Shown: positions 26,313 through 36,033 of the stretch, in pieces
Layout: each line of letters begins with the position of its first letter
How positions within the stretch are numbered: the first letter of the stretch is position 1
NCBI GenBank assembly: GCA_902551755.1
Contig: CACDEB010000003.1
Location: 1 to 64,000, forward strand
Reading direction: 5' to 3'
DNA: 64,000 bases
From: an uncultured Pelagibacteraceae bacterium
GTDB lineage: Bacteria > Pseudomonadota > Alphaproteobacteria > Pelagibacterales > Pelagibacteraceae
Translations under genes and position numbers: made by a program
Notes under the pieces: model-generated
What the model saw: the letters and a program-made list of their open reading frames with translations, nothing else
Database searches by the model: none
Told to the model about the DNA's origin: nothing

Positions 26313-27580
26313 TATCTTTCAGTTTTATATTTTTCCTCAAGGTTATAACTATATTTGCTCATTGCATAGCAAATTATCCAGAAAATTATTGCTGCAAAAA
26401 TATATCCTTCCATAGCAAAACCAAGCCATTTTGGATTTGTTTTAGCTAAGGCAAGCATTCCTGCAATTTCAGCTAAGCCAACTACAAATATTAACGGTGT
26501 ATCTTTAACCAATGCTAAAAATGTATTTGCAATTCCAGGGATTACTAATTTCAAAGCTTGTGGCAATATTACAAAAATATGCATTTTCCAATATCCCATT
26601 CCTAAAGATTTAGCTGCATCGTATTGACCTCTAGGTAGAGCTTGTAAACCACCTCTAATAACCTCGGCACAATATGCTGCCTCAAACAAAGTTATAGCTA
26701 TAATCACTCTAACTAATTTATCCATGAAGAAATCTTGAGGTAAAAACATTGGAAACATTACTGATGACATAAATAACACTGTTATTAATGGAACCCCTCT
26801 CCAAAATTCAATGTAACCAACTGAAATATATCTTATAGCTGGTAAATTAGATCTTCTTCCTAATGCCAAGATCATTCCAAGCGGAAAACAGAAAATTAAA
26901 CAAAAAAATGAGACAATAAACGTTAAAGATAAACCACCCCAAGCTCCAGTTTCTACCCAAACTAAACCAAATGCTCCCCCTGAAATCAAATAATAGATTA
27001 TTAAGAAAGCAATTATCGGATAGATCACTACATAATACAAAGCTAAGTATTTTTTTAAATTTTCTTTAAAAAAGTAACCAACAAATCCAAGTCCTATAAC
27101 TAATAAAAATGCAGAATTTATTCTCCAATGAAGTTCATTAGGGTACATTCCATACATAAATCTCTTAAACCAAACTTTTATGTAGGTCCAACAAGCGCCT
27201 GTGCCTGTACATGCCTCTTTTGTGTCGCCAGAAATATTAGCATCTAATACCATCCAACTAAGTGCTGGTGGAAAAGCTTTTAAAATAGCAAAAGTTATAA
27301 ATAGTGTAAGAAATGCATTGAAGTTAGTTGTATTAATATTCTTATTAAGAGAATCTAAAAATTTATATCCACTGTATTCTGTTCTTAAATAAGACAAACC
27401 TAAAAAACCGAGAATTAGAGGGAAAAAAATACTCAAATTTCCTGGTAAAAAACCACTAATATTAATTCTAAAAAAAGAATTTAAAAACACATCAAGAATA
27501 CTTAAGATTAATAAAGCGCTACCAATGTAAATATTGGTCATTTGGTTTTGACTTTTAATTCTATTTAAACTCAAATTCAT
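26312..27580 (-). CDS. aapM: General L-amino acid ABC transporter permease AapM
   Basis: 422-residue inner-membrane permease. It has several N-terminal helices, a loop with cysteines ([12 protein letters not shown]) that is usual in AapM, and the conserved C-terminal permease core with [31 protein letters not shown] and [20 protein letters not shown], the ABC contact loop. It is coupled to aapP by a one-base overlap and lies two bases after aapQ. Confidence 0.92.
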   Translation of the reverse strand: MNLSLNRIKSQNQMTNIYIGSALLILSILDVFLNSFFRINISGFLPGNLSIFFPLILGFLGLSYLRTEYSGYKFLDSLNKNINTTNFNAFLTLFITFAILKAFPPALSWMVLDANISGDTKEACTGTGACWTYIKVWFKRFMYGMYPNELHWRINSAFLLVIGLGFVGYFFKENLKKYLALYYVVIYPIIAFLIIYYLISGGAFGLVWVETGAWGGLSLTFIVSFFCLIFCFPLGMILALGRRSNLPAIRYISVGYIEFWRGVPLITVLFMSSVMFPMFLPQDFFMDKLVRVIIAITLFEAAYCAEVIRGGLQALPRGQYDAAKSLGMGYWKMHIFVILPQALKLVIPGIANTFLALVKDTPLIFVVGLAEIAGMLALAKTNPKWLGFAMEGYIFAAIIFWIICYAMSKYSYNLEEKYKTER

Positions 27581-27582
27581 TT

Positions 27583-28734
27583 TTATTTTTCCTTAATTTC
27601 TATTCGTTTATTGTACCAATTCATTAGTGCAGCAATTGCTAAACTAATTGATAAATAAGTTAACATCGTAATACCAACAATCTCAATTGCTTTACCTGTT
27701 TGCATCAAAGCTGTTCCTGCAAAAACTAAAACTAAATCTGGATATGCAATAGCGGCAGCTAGTGATGAATTTTTTGTTAAGTTTAAATATTGATTTGTTG
27801 TTGGTGGAATAATAATTCTTAAAGCTTGTGGCATAATCACTAATTTTAAAATTTGATTAGGTGTTAGACCAACCGATGCAGCAGCTTCTTTTTGACCTTT
27901 GCTTATTCCTTGAATTCCAGCTCGCACACATTCAGCTACGAAAGTTGAAGTATAAAGTGAAAGTGCTAAAACTAAAGCTATCAGCTCAGGTGGTAGTGCA
28001 ATTCCACCCTCAAAAATAAATGATGTTTGTGCCAATTGTTTTAAAACTGGCATCTCAAAATCAAGGGTTACTCCTCCAATTAAAAATGAAAGTAATGGCA
28101 AAATAGTAATTAAAGCTAAAGATATATATAAAACAGGTAATTGTTTACCCTCTCTTTCTTGAATTTTTCTTGCATAAACTCTAATAAAGATAATAGCTAC
28201 AATCGCAGCTATCAAACATGACATAAATACATTTAAATTTTCCCAAATCATAGAGGGAATGTAATAACCTTTAATAGTCATATAAGTTACACCGAACCAA
28301 GGCTGAGCATTTTCAGGAAGAGGTAATGCTCTTAATGCAGCATAATACCAAAAGAATATTTGTAATAATAACGGTATATTTCTAAAGAACTCTACATACC
28401 AAGCTGCTGAATTCTTAATTAAAAAATTTTGCGATAGTCTGGCAACACCAATTATAACTCCTAAAATAGTACAAAATATTATACCCAAAAAAGATACTAA
28501 AAGTGTATTAAGTAAAGCCACTACATAAGCCCAAAGGTAAGAGTCTTGACCATCATAATCTAGCAAAGTGAATTGCATATCAAATGAGGCCTCTTGTGAT
28601 AGAAACCCAAATCCGAAATCAATACCTCTATTATCCATATTGACTTGTGCATTAATTGTAAAAAAACCAAAAACTAAAACTACGAATAGGATGGTTAAAA
28701 GTTGGGGAAGAATTCTTTTTATTTTATTATTCAT
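27583..28734 (-). CDS. aapQ: General L-amino acid ABC transporter permease AapQ
   Basis: 383-residue permease, partner of AapM. A first helix (about 10-28) and a periplasmic loop are followed by the core with VEFFRNIPLLLQIFFWY, ECVRAGIQGISKGQKEAA and the contact loop SVGLTPNQILKLVIMPQALR. It is separated from aapJ by 63 bases that contain a strong terminator hairpin, so it is made at lower levels than the binding protein. Confidence 0.92.
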   Translation of the reverse strand: MNNKIKRILPQLLTILFVVLVFGFFTINAQVNMDNRGIDFGFGFLSQEASFDMQFTLLDYDGQDSYLWAYVVALLNTLLVSFLGIIFCTILGVIIGVARLSQNFLIKNSAAWYVEFFRNIPLLLQIFFWYYAALRALPLPENAQPWFGVTYMTIKGYYIPSMIWENLNVFMSCLIAAIVAIIFIRVYARKIQEREGKQLPVLYISLALITILPLLSFLIGGVTLDFEMPVLKQLAQTSFIFEGGIALPPELIALVLALSLYTSTFVAECVRAGIQGISKGQKEAAASVGLTPNQILKLVIMPQALRIIIPPTTNQYLNLTKNSSLAAAIAYPDLVLVFAGTALMQTGKAIEIVGITMLTYLSISLAIAALMNWYNKRIEIKEK

Positions 28735-28747
28735 TTGAGCGTATAAT

Positions 28748-28780
28748 AAAAAAAAGGGCTAGATAAATCTAGCCCTTTTT
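28748..28780 (-). terminator. Terminator/attenuator between aapJ and aapQ
   Basis: GGGCTAGA (28756-28763) and TCTAGCCC (28768-28775) form a perfect 8-bp stem with loop TAAA. It is flanked by eight A on one side and five T on the other, so the stem can extend and ends in a T run when read on the minus strand. Its place right after the binding-protein gene parallels the pstS-pstC terminator. Confidence 0.85.
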
Positions 28781-28797
28781 AAGTATTTTAAGATGAA

Positions 28798-29835
28798 TTA
28801 TCTTGCTGGTGGAACGTATAAAATTCCGCCTTTTGTCCATAATTGGTTTGGACCTCTATCTGGTAAAATACCTGTATCAGCTATATTTCTTTTGTAGCTT
28901 TCACCGTAGTTACCAACTTGCTTAATAATTCTTAGGTTCCACTCATTATCTAAACCAAAAGCAGCACCCATTTCACCTTCTGCGCCAACAAGTCTTTTGA
29001 TTTGTGGATTATCAGAAGTTTTCATTGAATCTGCGTTAGCTGAAGTAATACCGTATTCTTCTGCTTCGATCATAGTATTTAATGACCATCTTACGATATC
29101 TTCCCAAACAGCATCACCTTGTCTTACAACTGGTCCTAAAGGCTCTTTAGAAATAGTTTCTGGAAGAACAATATGCTCATCTGGATTCTTCATTTTAGTT
29201 CTTTGAGCAGCTAATCCTGATTTATCAGTTGTGTAAGTATCACATCTACCTGCATCATAAGCAGCTACGACTTCGTCCGCTTTTTCGAATGCTACTGGCT
29301 CATAAGAAATTCCTCTTGAATTAAAGAAGTCTCTCATATTTAGCTCAGTTGTTGTACCAATATTTGTACAAGCTGAGATACCATTTTTAAACTGATCTAC
29401 TGACGTTATTCCAGAGCTTTTTCTTACCATGAAACCTTGACCATCGTAAAAGTTTACACCTACGAAAGTAAGACCAATGTCAGCGTCTCTAGAAAGTGTC
29501 CAAGTAGTATTTCTTGCTAATACATCAATTTCACCTGAAGTAAGTGCAGTAAATCTTTCTTTTGCACTTAGTGGAGTGAACTTAACTTTGTTAGCATCAC
29601 CTAGTACAGCAGCTGCTACTGCTCTACACACATCAACGTCGATACCTGTCCAATTTCCAGATGCATCAGCATTTGAAAATCCAGGAAGACCTTGAGAAAC
29701 ACCACATCTAACAAAACCCTTCTTTTGAGTGTTTTTTAGAGTTTTTGACTTTTTAGCCATTGCTTCTGTTGTAAATGCAAACAGAACAGCAATCATAGCG
29801 AATAAAGAAGTCAATTGTTTTAAATGTTTAAACAT
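28798..29835 (-). CDS. aapJ: General L-amino acid-binding periplasmic protein AapJ
   Basis: 345-residue solute-binding protein. The signal peptide covers about residues 1-27 (cleavage after AMA). The mature part has family text GFVRCGVSQGLPGFS, GIDVDVCRAVAAAVLG, RFTALTSGEIDVLARNTTW and the C-terminal GILYVPPAR. It feeds AapQMP with a wide range of L-amino acids. A plausible promoter and two inverted repeats lie in the 162 bases before it. Confidence 0.93.
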   Translation of the reverse strand: MFKHLKQLTSLFAMIAVLFAFTTEAMAKKSKTLKNTQKKGFVRCGVSQGLPGFSNADASGNWTGIDVDVCRAVAAAVLGDANKVKFTPLSAKERFTALTSGEIDVLARNTTWTLSRDADIGLTFVGVNFYDGQGFMVRKSSGITSVDQFKNGISACTNIGTTTELNMRDFFNSRGISYEPVAFEKADEVVAAYDAGRCDTYTTDKSGLAAQRTKMKNPDEHIVLPETISKEPLGPVVRQGDAVWEDIVRWSLNTMIEAEEYGITSANADSMKTSDNPQIKRLVGAEGEMGAAFGLDNEWNLRIIKQVGNYGESYKRNIADTGILPDRGPNQLWTKGGILYVPPAR

Positions 29836-29855
29836 ATATTTCCTCTTAGTTGTTT

Positions 29856-29897
29856 ATTTGTTAACAAATTAATTCAAAATTAATTTTTGAATTAATT
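29856..29897. repeat. Two adjoining inverted repeats in the aapJ leader
   Basis: ATTTGTTAACAAAT (29856-29869) is a perfect 14-bp palindrome. It overlaps a second perfect repeat with 13-bp arms, AATTAATTCAAAA (29867-29879) and TTTTGAATTAATT (29885-29897). Both lie between the likely -10 box and the aapJ start, so they could be an operator or alternative RNA hairpins. AT-richness raises the chance expectation, but 13-bp perfect arms are still unusual. Confidence 0.55.
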
Positions 29898-29898
29898 A

Positions 29899-29927
29899 AT
29901 TTAAGCACTTAAACAAAAATTGATCAA
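29899..29927 (-). promoter_or_regulatory. Candidate sigma-70 promoter of aapJ
   Basis: On the minus strand TTGATC (plus 29922-29927) and TTAAAT (plus 29899-29904) are 17 bp apart, giving a start about 55 bases before the gene. The match is moderate, and AT-rich DNA gives many such matches. Confidence 0.35.
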
Positions 29928-29997
29928 CTATCTTTCGTGTGAAATTGACTTAATTAATCAGATAAATAAAATCTATTATCAACCATAGGTAGAATAT

Positions 29998-30074
29998 TGG
30001 CGCGCCCTGAAGGATTCGAACCTCCGACCCACGGTTTAGAAAACCGTTGCTCTATCCAGCTGAGCTAAGGGCGC
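29998..30074 (-). tRNA. tRNA-Arg (anticodon TCT)
   Basis: 77 bases including encoded CCA on the minus strand. Acceptor GCGCCCT pairs with AGGGCGC, the D arm is GCTCAGCTGGATAGAGC, the anticodon loop TTTCTAA gives TCT (reads AGA/AGG), and the T arm carries GGTTCGAATCC. It follows trkH by 25 bases. Confidence 0.95.
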
Positions 30075-30099
30075 AGAATTATTACTATATATTACTAAA

Positions 30100-31503
30100 T
30101 CAACTTTTAAAAAAGAATTTTTTCAAGATAATTAAGATAGATAATAATTCAACTCTACCGATCATCATAAAAAGGATTAGAGAAAACTTTGAAAAGACAC
30201 CAAGATCAAAGAAATTAAAATTTTCTAAGTTAGTTAATGGAGAATTAACAGTATTCATAAGAGTTAAAATAGACAATTTAAAAGATATTTCACTACTAAT
30301 GCCTGAAATTGTTAGAAATAAAGACAAGATACTTAAGGAAATTATAAATATTACAACTGATAAAAAATATTTATGTAAATCTTCTGTTTTAAAATAAATA
30401 TTGAAAAAAGGAATTTTATTTGAGTAAACATTTTTTGGCTTGGCATGTGATACAAGTTCATTTATAGAAAACTTAAACAATAAAAAGAGTTTTGAAAATC
30501 GTAGTCCAGAGCTGGTTGAAAAAAAAGACCCTCCTATAATTATTAAAATTATAAAAATAAACATAAGATTTTGAGGTACTTCTAGAGAAAAACCAATATT
30601 AGAGATGGAGCTGCAAAGCGCTAAAAATAACAAAGAAAAATTATTATTAGAGTTAAAGAAAATAAAAAAAATTATAACTAAAAAAACCAAATAAAATAGA
30701 AGGTACAAATCCTCAAACAGAAAGTTAATATTTTTTCTTTTAAAAAAAAATAAGTTGTATAATAGAAAGAGACTAAAAAAAGATAAAAGCATTGAAATTG
30801 ATAGGACTAATTGTTGAAATTTATTTTCAATAATTAAATTAAGATTATTATCTGGTAAAAAACCTCCAGACGAAATTAACGTAAGAGATAGATTAAATGA
30901 GTCAAATATTCTTATCCCTGTAAGTGATAAAATCAAAAATATAATAATAGTTAATATTAGGTAAATAAAACTTATCTTAAAAGATTGTTTCAAAGTTTCA
31001 CTGCTATTAAATGATATAAAATTTGTAAGTGATTTTTTTAAATTTGTATCAAAAATATCTATTAATAATATTAATGAAATCAAAAAATACAAACCTCCAA
31101 TCCACTGGGTTGATGACCTCCACAAAATTAAGCTTTGGTCTAAATGTTTTAAATTTTCAAATACTGTAAAACCGGTTGATGTAAAACCTGAGACAGATTC
31201 AAAGTATGCATCAAATAAACTTAAATTATTTAGTATTAAATAATAAGGTATTGCCAGAAGTATTGGTATTATTAAATAACCAGTTATAACTGTTAGAATT
31301 TTTTCAAATATAGATGTCTTTTTAAAATTTTTTTTTTTAAAAAAGATTAAAGAACCAAAAAAAAGAGTAATGAGAAAGACGAAAAAAAAACTTCCTATAT
31401 CTAGAAACAAATCAAAATAGTAACAATAAATAATATTTAAAAAAGATAAAAAAGATATAAATAAGGAAAATATACCAAGATATAGCTGTGAAAAATTTAA
31501 CAT
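30100..31503 (-). CDS. trkH: Potassium uptake channel subunit TrkH
   Basis: 467-residue, strongly hydrophobic membrane protein. The TrkH selectivity-filter loops are visible as SVSGFTSTGFTVF, SLTLISSGGFLP, SSISNIGFSLEVP and LTLMNTVNSPLTNL, each at the expected quarter of the protein; several glycines are less strictly kept in the last loop. RSSTQWIGGLYFL is a typical family stretch. It follows trkA with no gap, and the pair takes up potassium driven by proton or sodium gradient. Confidence 0.88.
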   Translation of the reverse strand: MLNFSQLYLGIFSLFISFLSFLNIIYCYYFDLFLDIGSFFFVFLITLFFGSLIFFKKKNFKKTSIFEKILTVITGYLIIPILLAIPYYLILNNLSLFDAYFESVSGFTSTGFTVFENLKHLDQSLILWRSSTQWIGGLYFLISLILLIDIFDTNLKKSLTNFISFNSSETLKQSFKISFIYLILTIIIFLILSLTGIRIFDSFNLSLTLISSGGFLPDNNLNLIIENKFQQLVLSISMLLSFFSLFLLYNLFFFKRKNINFLFEDLYLLFYLVFLVIIFFIFFNSNNNFSLLFLALCSSISNIGFSLEVPQNLMFIFIILIIIGGSFFSTSSGLRFSKLFLLFKFSINELVSHAKPKNVYSNKIPFFNIYFKTEDLHKYFLSVVIFIISLSILSLFLTISGISSEISFKLSILTLMNTVNSPLTNLENFNFFDLGVFSKFSLILFMMIGRVELLSILIILKKFFFKS

Positions 31504-32877
31504 CTAAATCGAACTAATTCTAAATAAGTTCTCTACAACTGGTAACTGATCCCTTTTTGCCAAAAAAACAACTATATCTTTTTTCTTGAAAATAAATTTT
31601 GAGGATGGAATTATTATATCATTTTTTCTCAATATTGCTCCAATTCTAATTTCTTCAGGTAGATTTGAGTTTTTAAGTTCTTTGCCAATTAGTTCAGATG
31701 AATCGATTATTTCTGCTTCAATTACTTCATAATCCCCATTTGAAATACTATATGCTGTTTCAATTGTCCCTTTGTGAACATGTTTAAGTATACTTGAAAC
31801 TGTATTCATTCGTGGATCGATTAGGTCGTCTATTTTTAGTGAAGATTGAAGAATTGAATAATTTGGCTTATTTATAAGTGCCATGGTCCTTTTATCTTTT
31901 GAAAATTTTTCAACCAAAACACTCACCATTAAGTTATCCTCGTCGTCATTTGTTAAAGCTAAAACGGTTTCAGAGTCATCTATATTTGCTTCTTTTAAAA
32001 CATCTTCTTCAAGTCCATTGCCATTAATAACTAAAGAATTGTTTAATTCATTAGCTATGTATTCTGCTCTTTCTTTATTTTTTTCAATTATTTTTATCCT
32101 TGCGGACTCATGAGAGCTTTCAAGATTTTTTGCTAAATTGAAACCTATATTTCCGCCACCAATAATTAAAAACTTATTAGAAATTTTTTCATTATGTCCA
32201 AAAGCATCCAAAGTTAACTGCATTTGAGATGAGTTAATTATTACATAAGCCTGGTCGTTTAGTTTTAAAACATCATTTTTTTTTAAAATTATAAATTTCT
32301 CTTCACGGACAACACCAAGAATATTAGCCTCAAGTTTGGGAAATTTTTTAGTAATTTTATTTAACTCAATATTAATTAATGGGCATTTTTCATTAACATC
32401 TATTTCAAGTAAACGTATCTTATTATCGGCAAAAGGTACGTTATCGATTGCTCCTGGTGCCTCTAGCTTTCTTTGGATAGATTTAGCAATTTCAACCTCT
32501 GGTGAAATTATCACATCAATGGGTAAATTTTCTTTATTATAAACCAGAGAGAATTTTGGATTTAAGTAATCTTGAGATCTTATTCTTGCAATCTTTTTTC
32601 CAATTTTAAAGATTGAAAAAGCGATTTGACATATTAGCATATTAATTTCATCATTTCTTGTGACTGCGATTATCATATCTGCGTCTTCTGCGTTTGCTTT
32701 TTCAAGTACAGATGGATACGTAGCTTTGCCTACTATAGATTTTACGTCTAAATCATCATTAATTTTTTGAATATCTTCACTAGATTGATCTATAACTGTA
32801 ATAGAATGGTCTTGCTCACTAAGAAGTTTAGCAATCGTATAACCCACTCTTCCTGCCCCACAAATTATTATATTCAT
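31504..32877 (-). CDS. trkA: Trk potassium uptake regulator TrkA
   Basis: 457-residue cytoplasmic NAD(H)-binding regulator of TrkH. It consists of two RCK-N plus RCK-C tandem halves: IIICGAGRVGYTIAKLLS with glycine-rich loop near residue 5, and FLIIGGGNIGFNLAKNLE near residue 232. The linker and C-terminal TrkA-C domains carry the EAEIIDSSELIGKEL and REEKFIILKKND type text. It overlaps ntrX by one base; alphaproteobacteria commonly place trkA directly behind ntrX. Confidence 0.93.
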   Translation of the reverse strand: MNIIICGAGRVGYTIAKLLSEQDHSITVIDQSSEDIQKINDDLDVKSIVGKATYPSVLEKANAEDADMIIAVTRNDEINMLICQIAFSIFKIGKKIARIRSQDYLNPKFSLVYNKENLPIDVIISPEVEIAKSIQRKLEAPGAIDNVPFADNKIRLLEIDVNEKCPLINIELNKITKKFPKLEANILGVVREEKFIILKKNDVLKLNDQAYVIINSSQMQLTLDAFGHNEKISNKFLIIGGGNIGFNLAKNLESSHESARIKIIEKNKERAEYIANELNNSLVINGNGLEEDVLKEANIDDSETVLALTNDDEDNLMVSVLVEKFSKDKRTMALINKPNYSILQSSLKIDDLIDPRMNTVSSILKHVHKGTIETAYSISNGDYEVIEAEIIDSSELIGKELKNSNLPEEIRIGAILRKNDIIIPSSKFIFKKKDIVVFLAKRDQLPVVENLFRISSI

Positions 32878-34229
32878 TAATTTAAGTCCTTAACCCCTAA
32901 ACCTTTAAGTTTTCTATGGAGAGCAGATCTTTCCATTCCAACAAACTTTGCTGTTTTTGAGATATTTCCTCCAAATTTTTTTAATTGGGTAGTTAAATAC
33001 TCTTTTTCAAAATTTTCTCTCGCTTCCTTCAACGGAACAGATAAATTGTTGCTTTTTAATGTTTCTATGCCACCTTGTTTGATAGACTCTTTTATAATTG
33101 TCTTGATTTTGTTCTGGTCATTATTAGATAATATAGCAATTCTTTCTATCAAATTTCTTAATTCCCTAACATTGCCGGGCCAAAAATGATTAATAAGGTA
33201 TGAATCCTCCTTATCAATATTGAGTTCCTTAAGATTGTATGCTTTTGAGATGGTTTTGGAAAAATACTCAATTAAAAGCGGGATATCACTTATCCTATTA
33301 CTTAATGGTTCAATACTTATTTGAAAAACATTTAATCTATGAAATAAATCTTCTCTAAAATTTCCAAGATGAGTTTCGTTGTTAATATTTTTACTAGACG
33401 TACAAATTATTCTGACGTTCACTTTAATATCATGATTACTATTGATCCTTTTAAATTTTTGATCAATCAGAACTCTTAATATTTTTGATTGAGTTTCAAG
33501 GGGTATTTCAGAAATTTCATCAATTAACAATGTCCCCCCAGAAGCCTTTTCCAGAGAACCGTATGTAATTGAACCATTTTCTTTTTCTTCTCCAAAAAGT
33601 TCTAGCTCATATTTTTTTACATCTAGCAATGCTCCGTTTATAATGACAAATGGACCTTTATTTCTTTTTGAAAGTTTATGAATTTTTCTAGCAATTAACT
33701 CCTTACCAGACCCTGTTGGTCCATATATAAAAATTCTACTCTCTGAGTTCGAGAGTTTTTCGATTTGCTCCCTTATTTTTTCAATATTTTGACTATTTCC
33801 AATCAGATCAAATGAGTGAAATAATTTAGTTTCAAGAACTTTATTTTCATTTTTTAAATTAAAATTTTCTACAGCTCTTTTAACAAAATTCATTAATCTT
33901 TCTTCATCAAAAGGTTTTTCCAAAAACTCAAAGGCTCCAGATTTTAGAGATTTAATAGCCATCTCGATATTAGCGTGACCTGAAATAATTATAACCGGAA
34001 TGTCCTTATTTTTATTTTTAATATGATTTAAAAGTTCAATTCCATCATTATCACCTTTATCTAGTTTTACATCTATAATGGCAACATCAGGTAATTTTTT
34101 ATCAATTTCATTTAATGCTTGATTATAATTTGCTGCAACTCTGGTTTCATATCCTGCATCAGAAATTAAATCCTTAAGAATATTTCTGATATCAGGATTG
34201 TCATCAATTATTAAAATTTCAGTTGACAT
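32877..34229 (-). CDS. ntrX: Response regulator NtrX, lacking the sigma-54 contact motif
   Basis: 450-residue NtrC-type regulator. The receiver domain has D53 in AIIDVKL. The AAA+ domain has Walker A GPTGSGKE (170-177) and Walker B GGTLLIDEI. Where sigma-54 activators have GAFTGA, after ELFG (211-213), this protein reads EEKENGSITYGSLEKA, so it should not activate sigma-54 promoters; NtrX proteins commonly show this. The C-terminal Fis-type HTH reads NISKTAKFVGMERSALHRKL. Partner of NtrY (11-base overlap), likely sensing nitrogen or redox state. Confidence 0.9.
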   Translation of the reverse strand: MSTEILIIDDNPDIRNILKDLISDAGYETRVAANYNQALNEIDKKLPDVAIIDVKLDKGDNDGIELLNHIKNKNKDIPVIIISGHANIEMAIKSLKSGAFEFLEKPFDEERLMNFVKRAVENFNLKNENKVLETKLFHSFDLIGNSQNIEKIREQIEKLSNSESRIFIYGPTGSGKELIARKIHKLSKRNKGPFVIINGALLDVKKYELELFGEEKENGSITYGSLEKASGGTLLIDEISEIPLETQSKILRVLIDQKFKRINSNHDIKVNVRIICTSSKNINNETHLGNFREDLFHRLNVFQISIEPLSNRISDIPLLIEYFSKTISKAYNLKELNIDKEDSYLINHFWPGNVRELRNLIERIAILSNNDQNKIKTIIKESIKQGGIETLKSNNLSVPLKEARENFEKEYLTTQLKKFGGNISKTAKFVGMERSALHRKLKGLGVKDLN

Positions 34230-36000
34230 ATTTAGGTAACAAAATTTTTATTTTAGCTCCTTCTTTTTGTGGGATAAATTCAATAAATCCATTATGGTCA
34301 TTCAAAATTTTTTCTACTATAGATAGACCTAATCCACTACCCTTTTTTTTGGTAGTAAAATAAGGTTTTGAAAATATTTTAAGATCACTGTTTGTAAAAC
34401 CCGTTCCATTATCTTTTACTGTGATGTTTATATAGTCATTTATTAATTCAATTTCTACATTGATTTTCTTTTGAAAATTGCCCATTTTTTCACTTTTCTC
34501 TTTTAGGCTCTCTATCGAATTTTTAAACAGATTGATAAAAACTCTATTTAATTGTTCAATATCGCTGTCGACATAAAAAACTTCTTTAGAGTCAAAATTA
34601 ATCGCTATATCTTTGTCATTAGTTTTCATTAAATTGATAGAGTCTTTGATAATTTTAGTAAGCTCATTCTTTTTAAAAATAGGTTTTGGCATTCTTGCAA
34701 AGTCAGAAAATTCATTAACAAGTTTTTCAATGAGTTTAATTTGTTTATTAATTGTTTTAATTTTCTCTAAAAATGATTCTTTATTTTTCTCATCAAATAA
34801 TTCCGAATATTTTTTTTTAAGACCGTCTATTATAAGTTGAATAGGTGTTAAAGGGTTCTTTATTTCATGAGCAATTTTTCTGGCAACACTTTCCCATGCT
34901 TCATGTCTTTCATTTGCTATGAGTTTGCTTTGCTGATACTTCAATCTATCAATCATCTGATTAAAATTTTTATTAAGAACTTCTAGCTCTTTATCAGTTT
35001 TAATTTCTGGAACTTTTGAATTTAAATTACCTTTTCCAATATTAGTTGATGCAGAAATTAGGTTATTTATGGACAAAAAGAATCTTGATGAAAATCTTAT
35101 TGCTATAGAAATCGACAAAAATAAAAGGAGGGTAACTATTATTATATAAATAATAGCAAATGAAAATTTAATGCCAGTTCTTTTATCCTGTACAGTGTAA
35201 TAAAAATCTAGGGCCTCACTTGATTCAGTTAAGTATTGGGAAATTTTTGGATCTAAATATTTTATTATATAAATATAAGTATTATCAAAGTTGGTTAACC
35301 TCATTAATGCGGCAGAAGTATTTTTATATGCATTTAAAATTTTGAGTGGTCTTTCATCATTAAGGACCATCTTTAACTGTTCAGTGGACGGTGGCATGTA
35401 TTGAATTTGATTTCTATCAGTCGACATTAGTAACTTACCAGAATTATCAATAAGAAAAATTGCGTCCAATTTTCTAACTATTTTTTGTGAATTCAAATAA
35501 TTTTCAAACCTTTGTTTATTTTCATTGTAGATAGAAACGTTTTTATTCAAATCAAAGGCAGCCAAAACAATATCGGACTCAACTTTATTTCTAACTGTAT
35601 CAACATAATTAACAGCTAATTGATAAGAGTTACTTACTGCAGTGGTAATTTTTTTATCAAAATACTTTTCAAGCGCAAAAGAAAATAAAAATAAAGAAAA
35701 AATAGATATCAAAATAGATGGTATTAATGTGAATAAAGAAAAAAAGGTTATATATTTCCTGTTTGCCCTTGATCCCTCTATAACAATTTCGTTTTTGATA
35801 GAATTTTTTATCTCAAAAAAAATCATAGAGAAAAAAACTATTAATAAAAAAATATTTGATATAAGCAAATATTGTAAGTTTTCATCTGTCAGTTTGATAA
35901 AACTCTTATCTATAAAAGTTAGAAATGTTAAAAAACCAAGAAATAGTGTTATTATAAATATAATTGTAATAAAAATATTTTTTCTTATAAATTTAAGCAT
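34219..36000 (-). CDS. ntrY: Sensor histidine kinase NtrY, compact form
   Basis: 593-residue membrane kinase, shorter than the usual ~720-770. There are several N-terminal helices, an extracytoplasmic domain between about 110 and 275 and another helix, followed by HAMP. The H-box HEIKNPLTPIQL follows only about 25 residues after HAMP, so the PAS domain usual in NtrY appears to be missing. The N-box (FINLFKNSIES), G1 (DNGTGF) and G2 (GSGLGLSIVEKI) are intact. The start is 33 bases from the divergent ispDF gene. Confidence 0.88.
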   Translation of the reverse strand: MLKFIRKNIFITIIFIITLFLGFLTFLTFIDKSFIKLTDENLQYLLISNIFLLIVFFSMIFFEIKNSIKNEIVIEGSRANRKYITFFSLFTLIPSILISIFSLFLFSFALEKYFDKKITTAVSNSYQLAVNYVDTVRNKVESDIVLAAFDLNKNVSIYNENKQRFENYLNSQKIVRKLDAIFLIDNSGKLLMSTDRNQIQYMPPSTEQLKMVLNDERPLKILNAYKNTSAALMRLTNFDNTYIYIIKYLDPKISQYLTESSEALDFYYTVQDKRTGIKFSFAIIYIIIVTLLLFLSISIAIRFSSRFFLSINNLISASTNIGKGNLNSKVPEIKTDKELEVLNKNFNQMIDRLKYQQSKLIANERHEAWESVARKIAHEIKNPLTPIQLIIDGLKKKYSELFDEKNKESFLEKIKTINKQIKLIEKLVNEFSDFARMPKPIFKKNELTKIIKDSINLMKTNDKDIAINFDSKEVFYVDSDIEQLNRVFINLFKNSIESLKEKSEKMGNFQKKINVEIELINDYINITVKDNGTGFTNSDLKIFSKPYFTTKKKGSGLGLSIVEKILNDHNGFIEFIPQKEGAKIKILLPKYVN

Positions 36001-36033
36001 AATAATGTAGTACTTTAAAATTCATCATAATAT

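Noticed and set aside
30047-30397. 116-residue plus-strand frame overlapping tRNA-Arg and trkH
   Set aside because: It starts within the tRNA gene and is antisense to the trkH 3' end; the composition follows trkH codons.
32877-34229. ntrX as a decaying gene because of its degenerate sigma-54 loop
   Set aside because: Walker A, Walker B, receiver aspartate and HTH are intact, and lack of GAFTGA is a family trait of NtrX.
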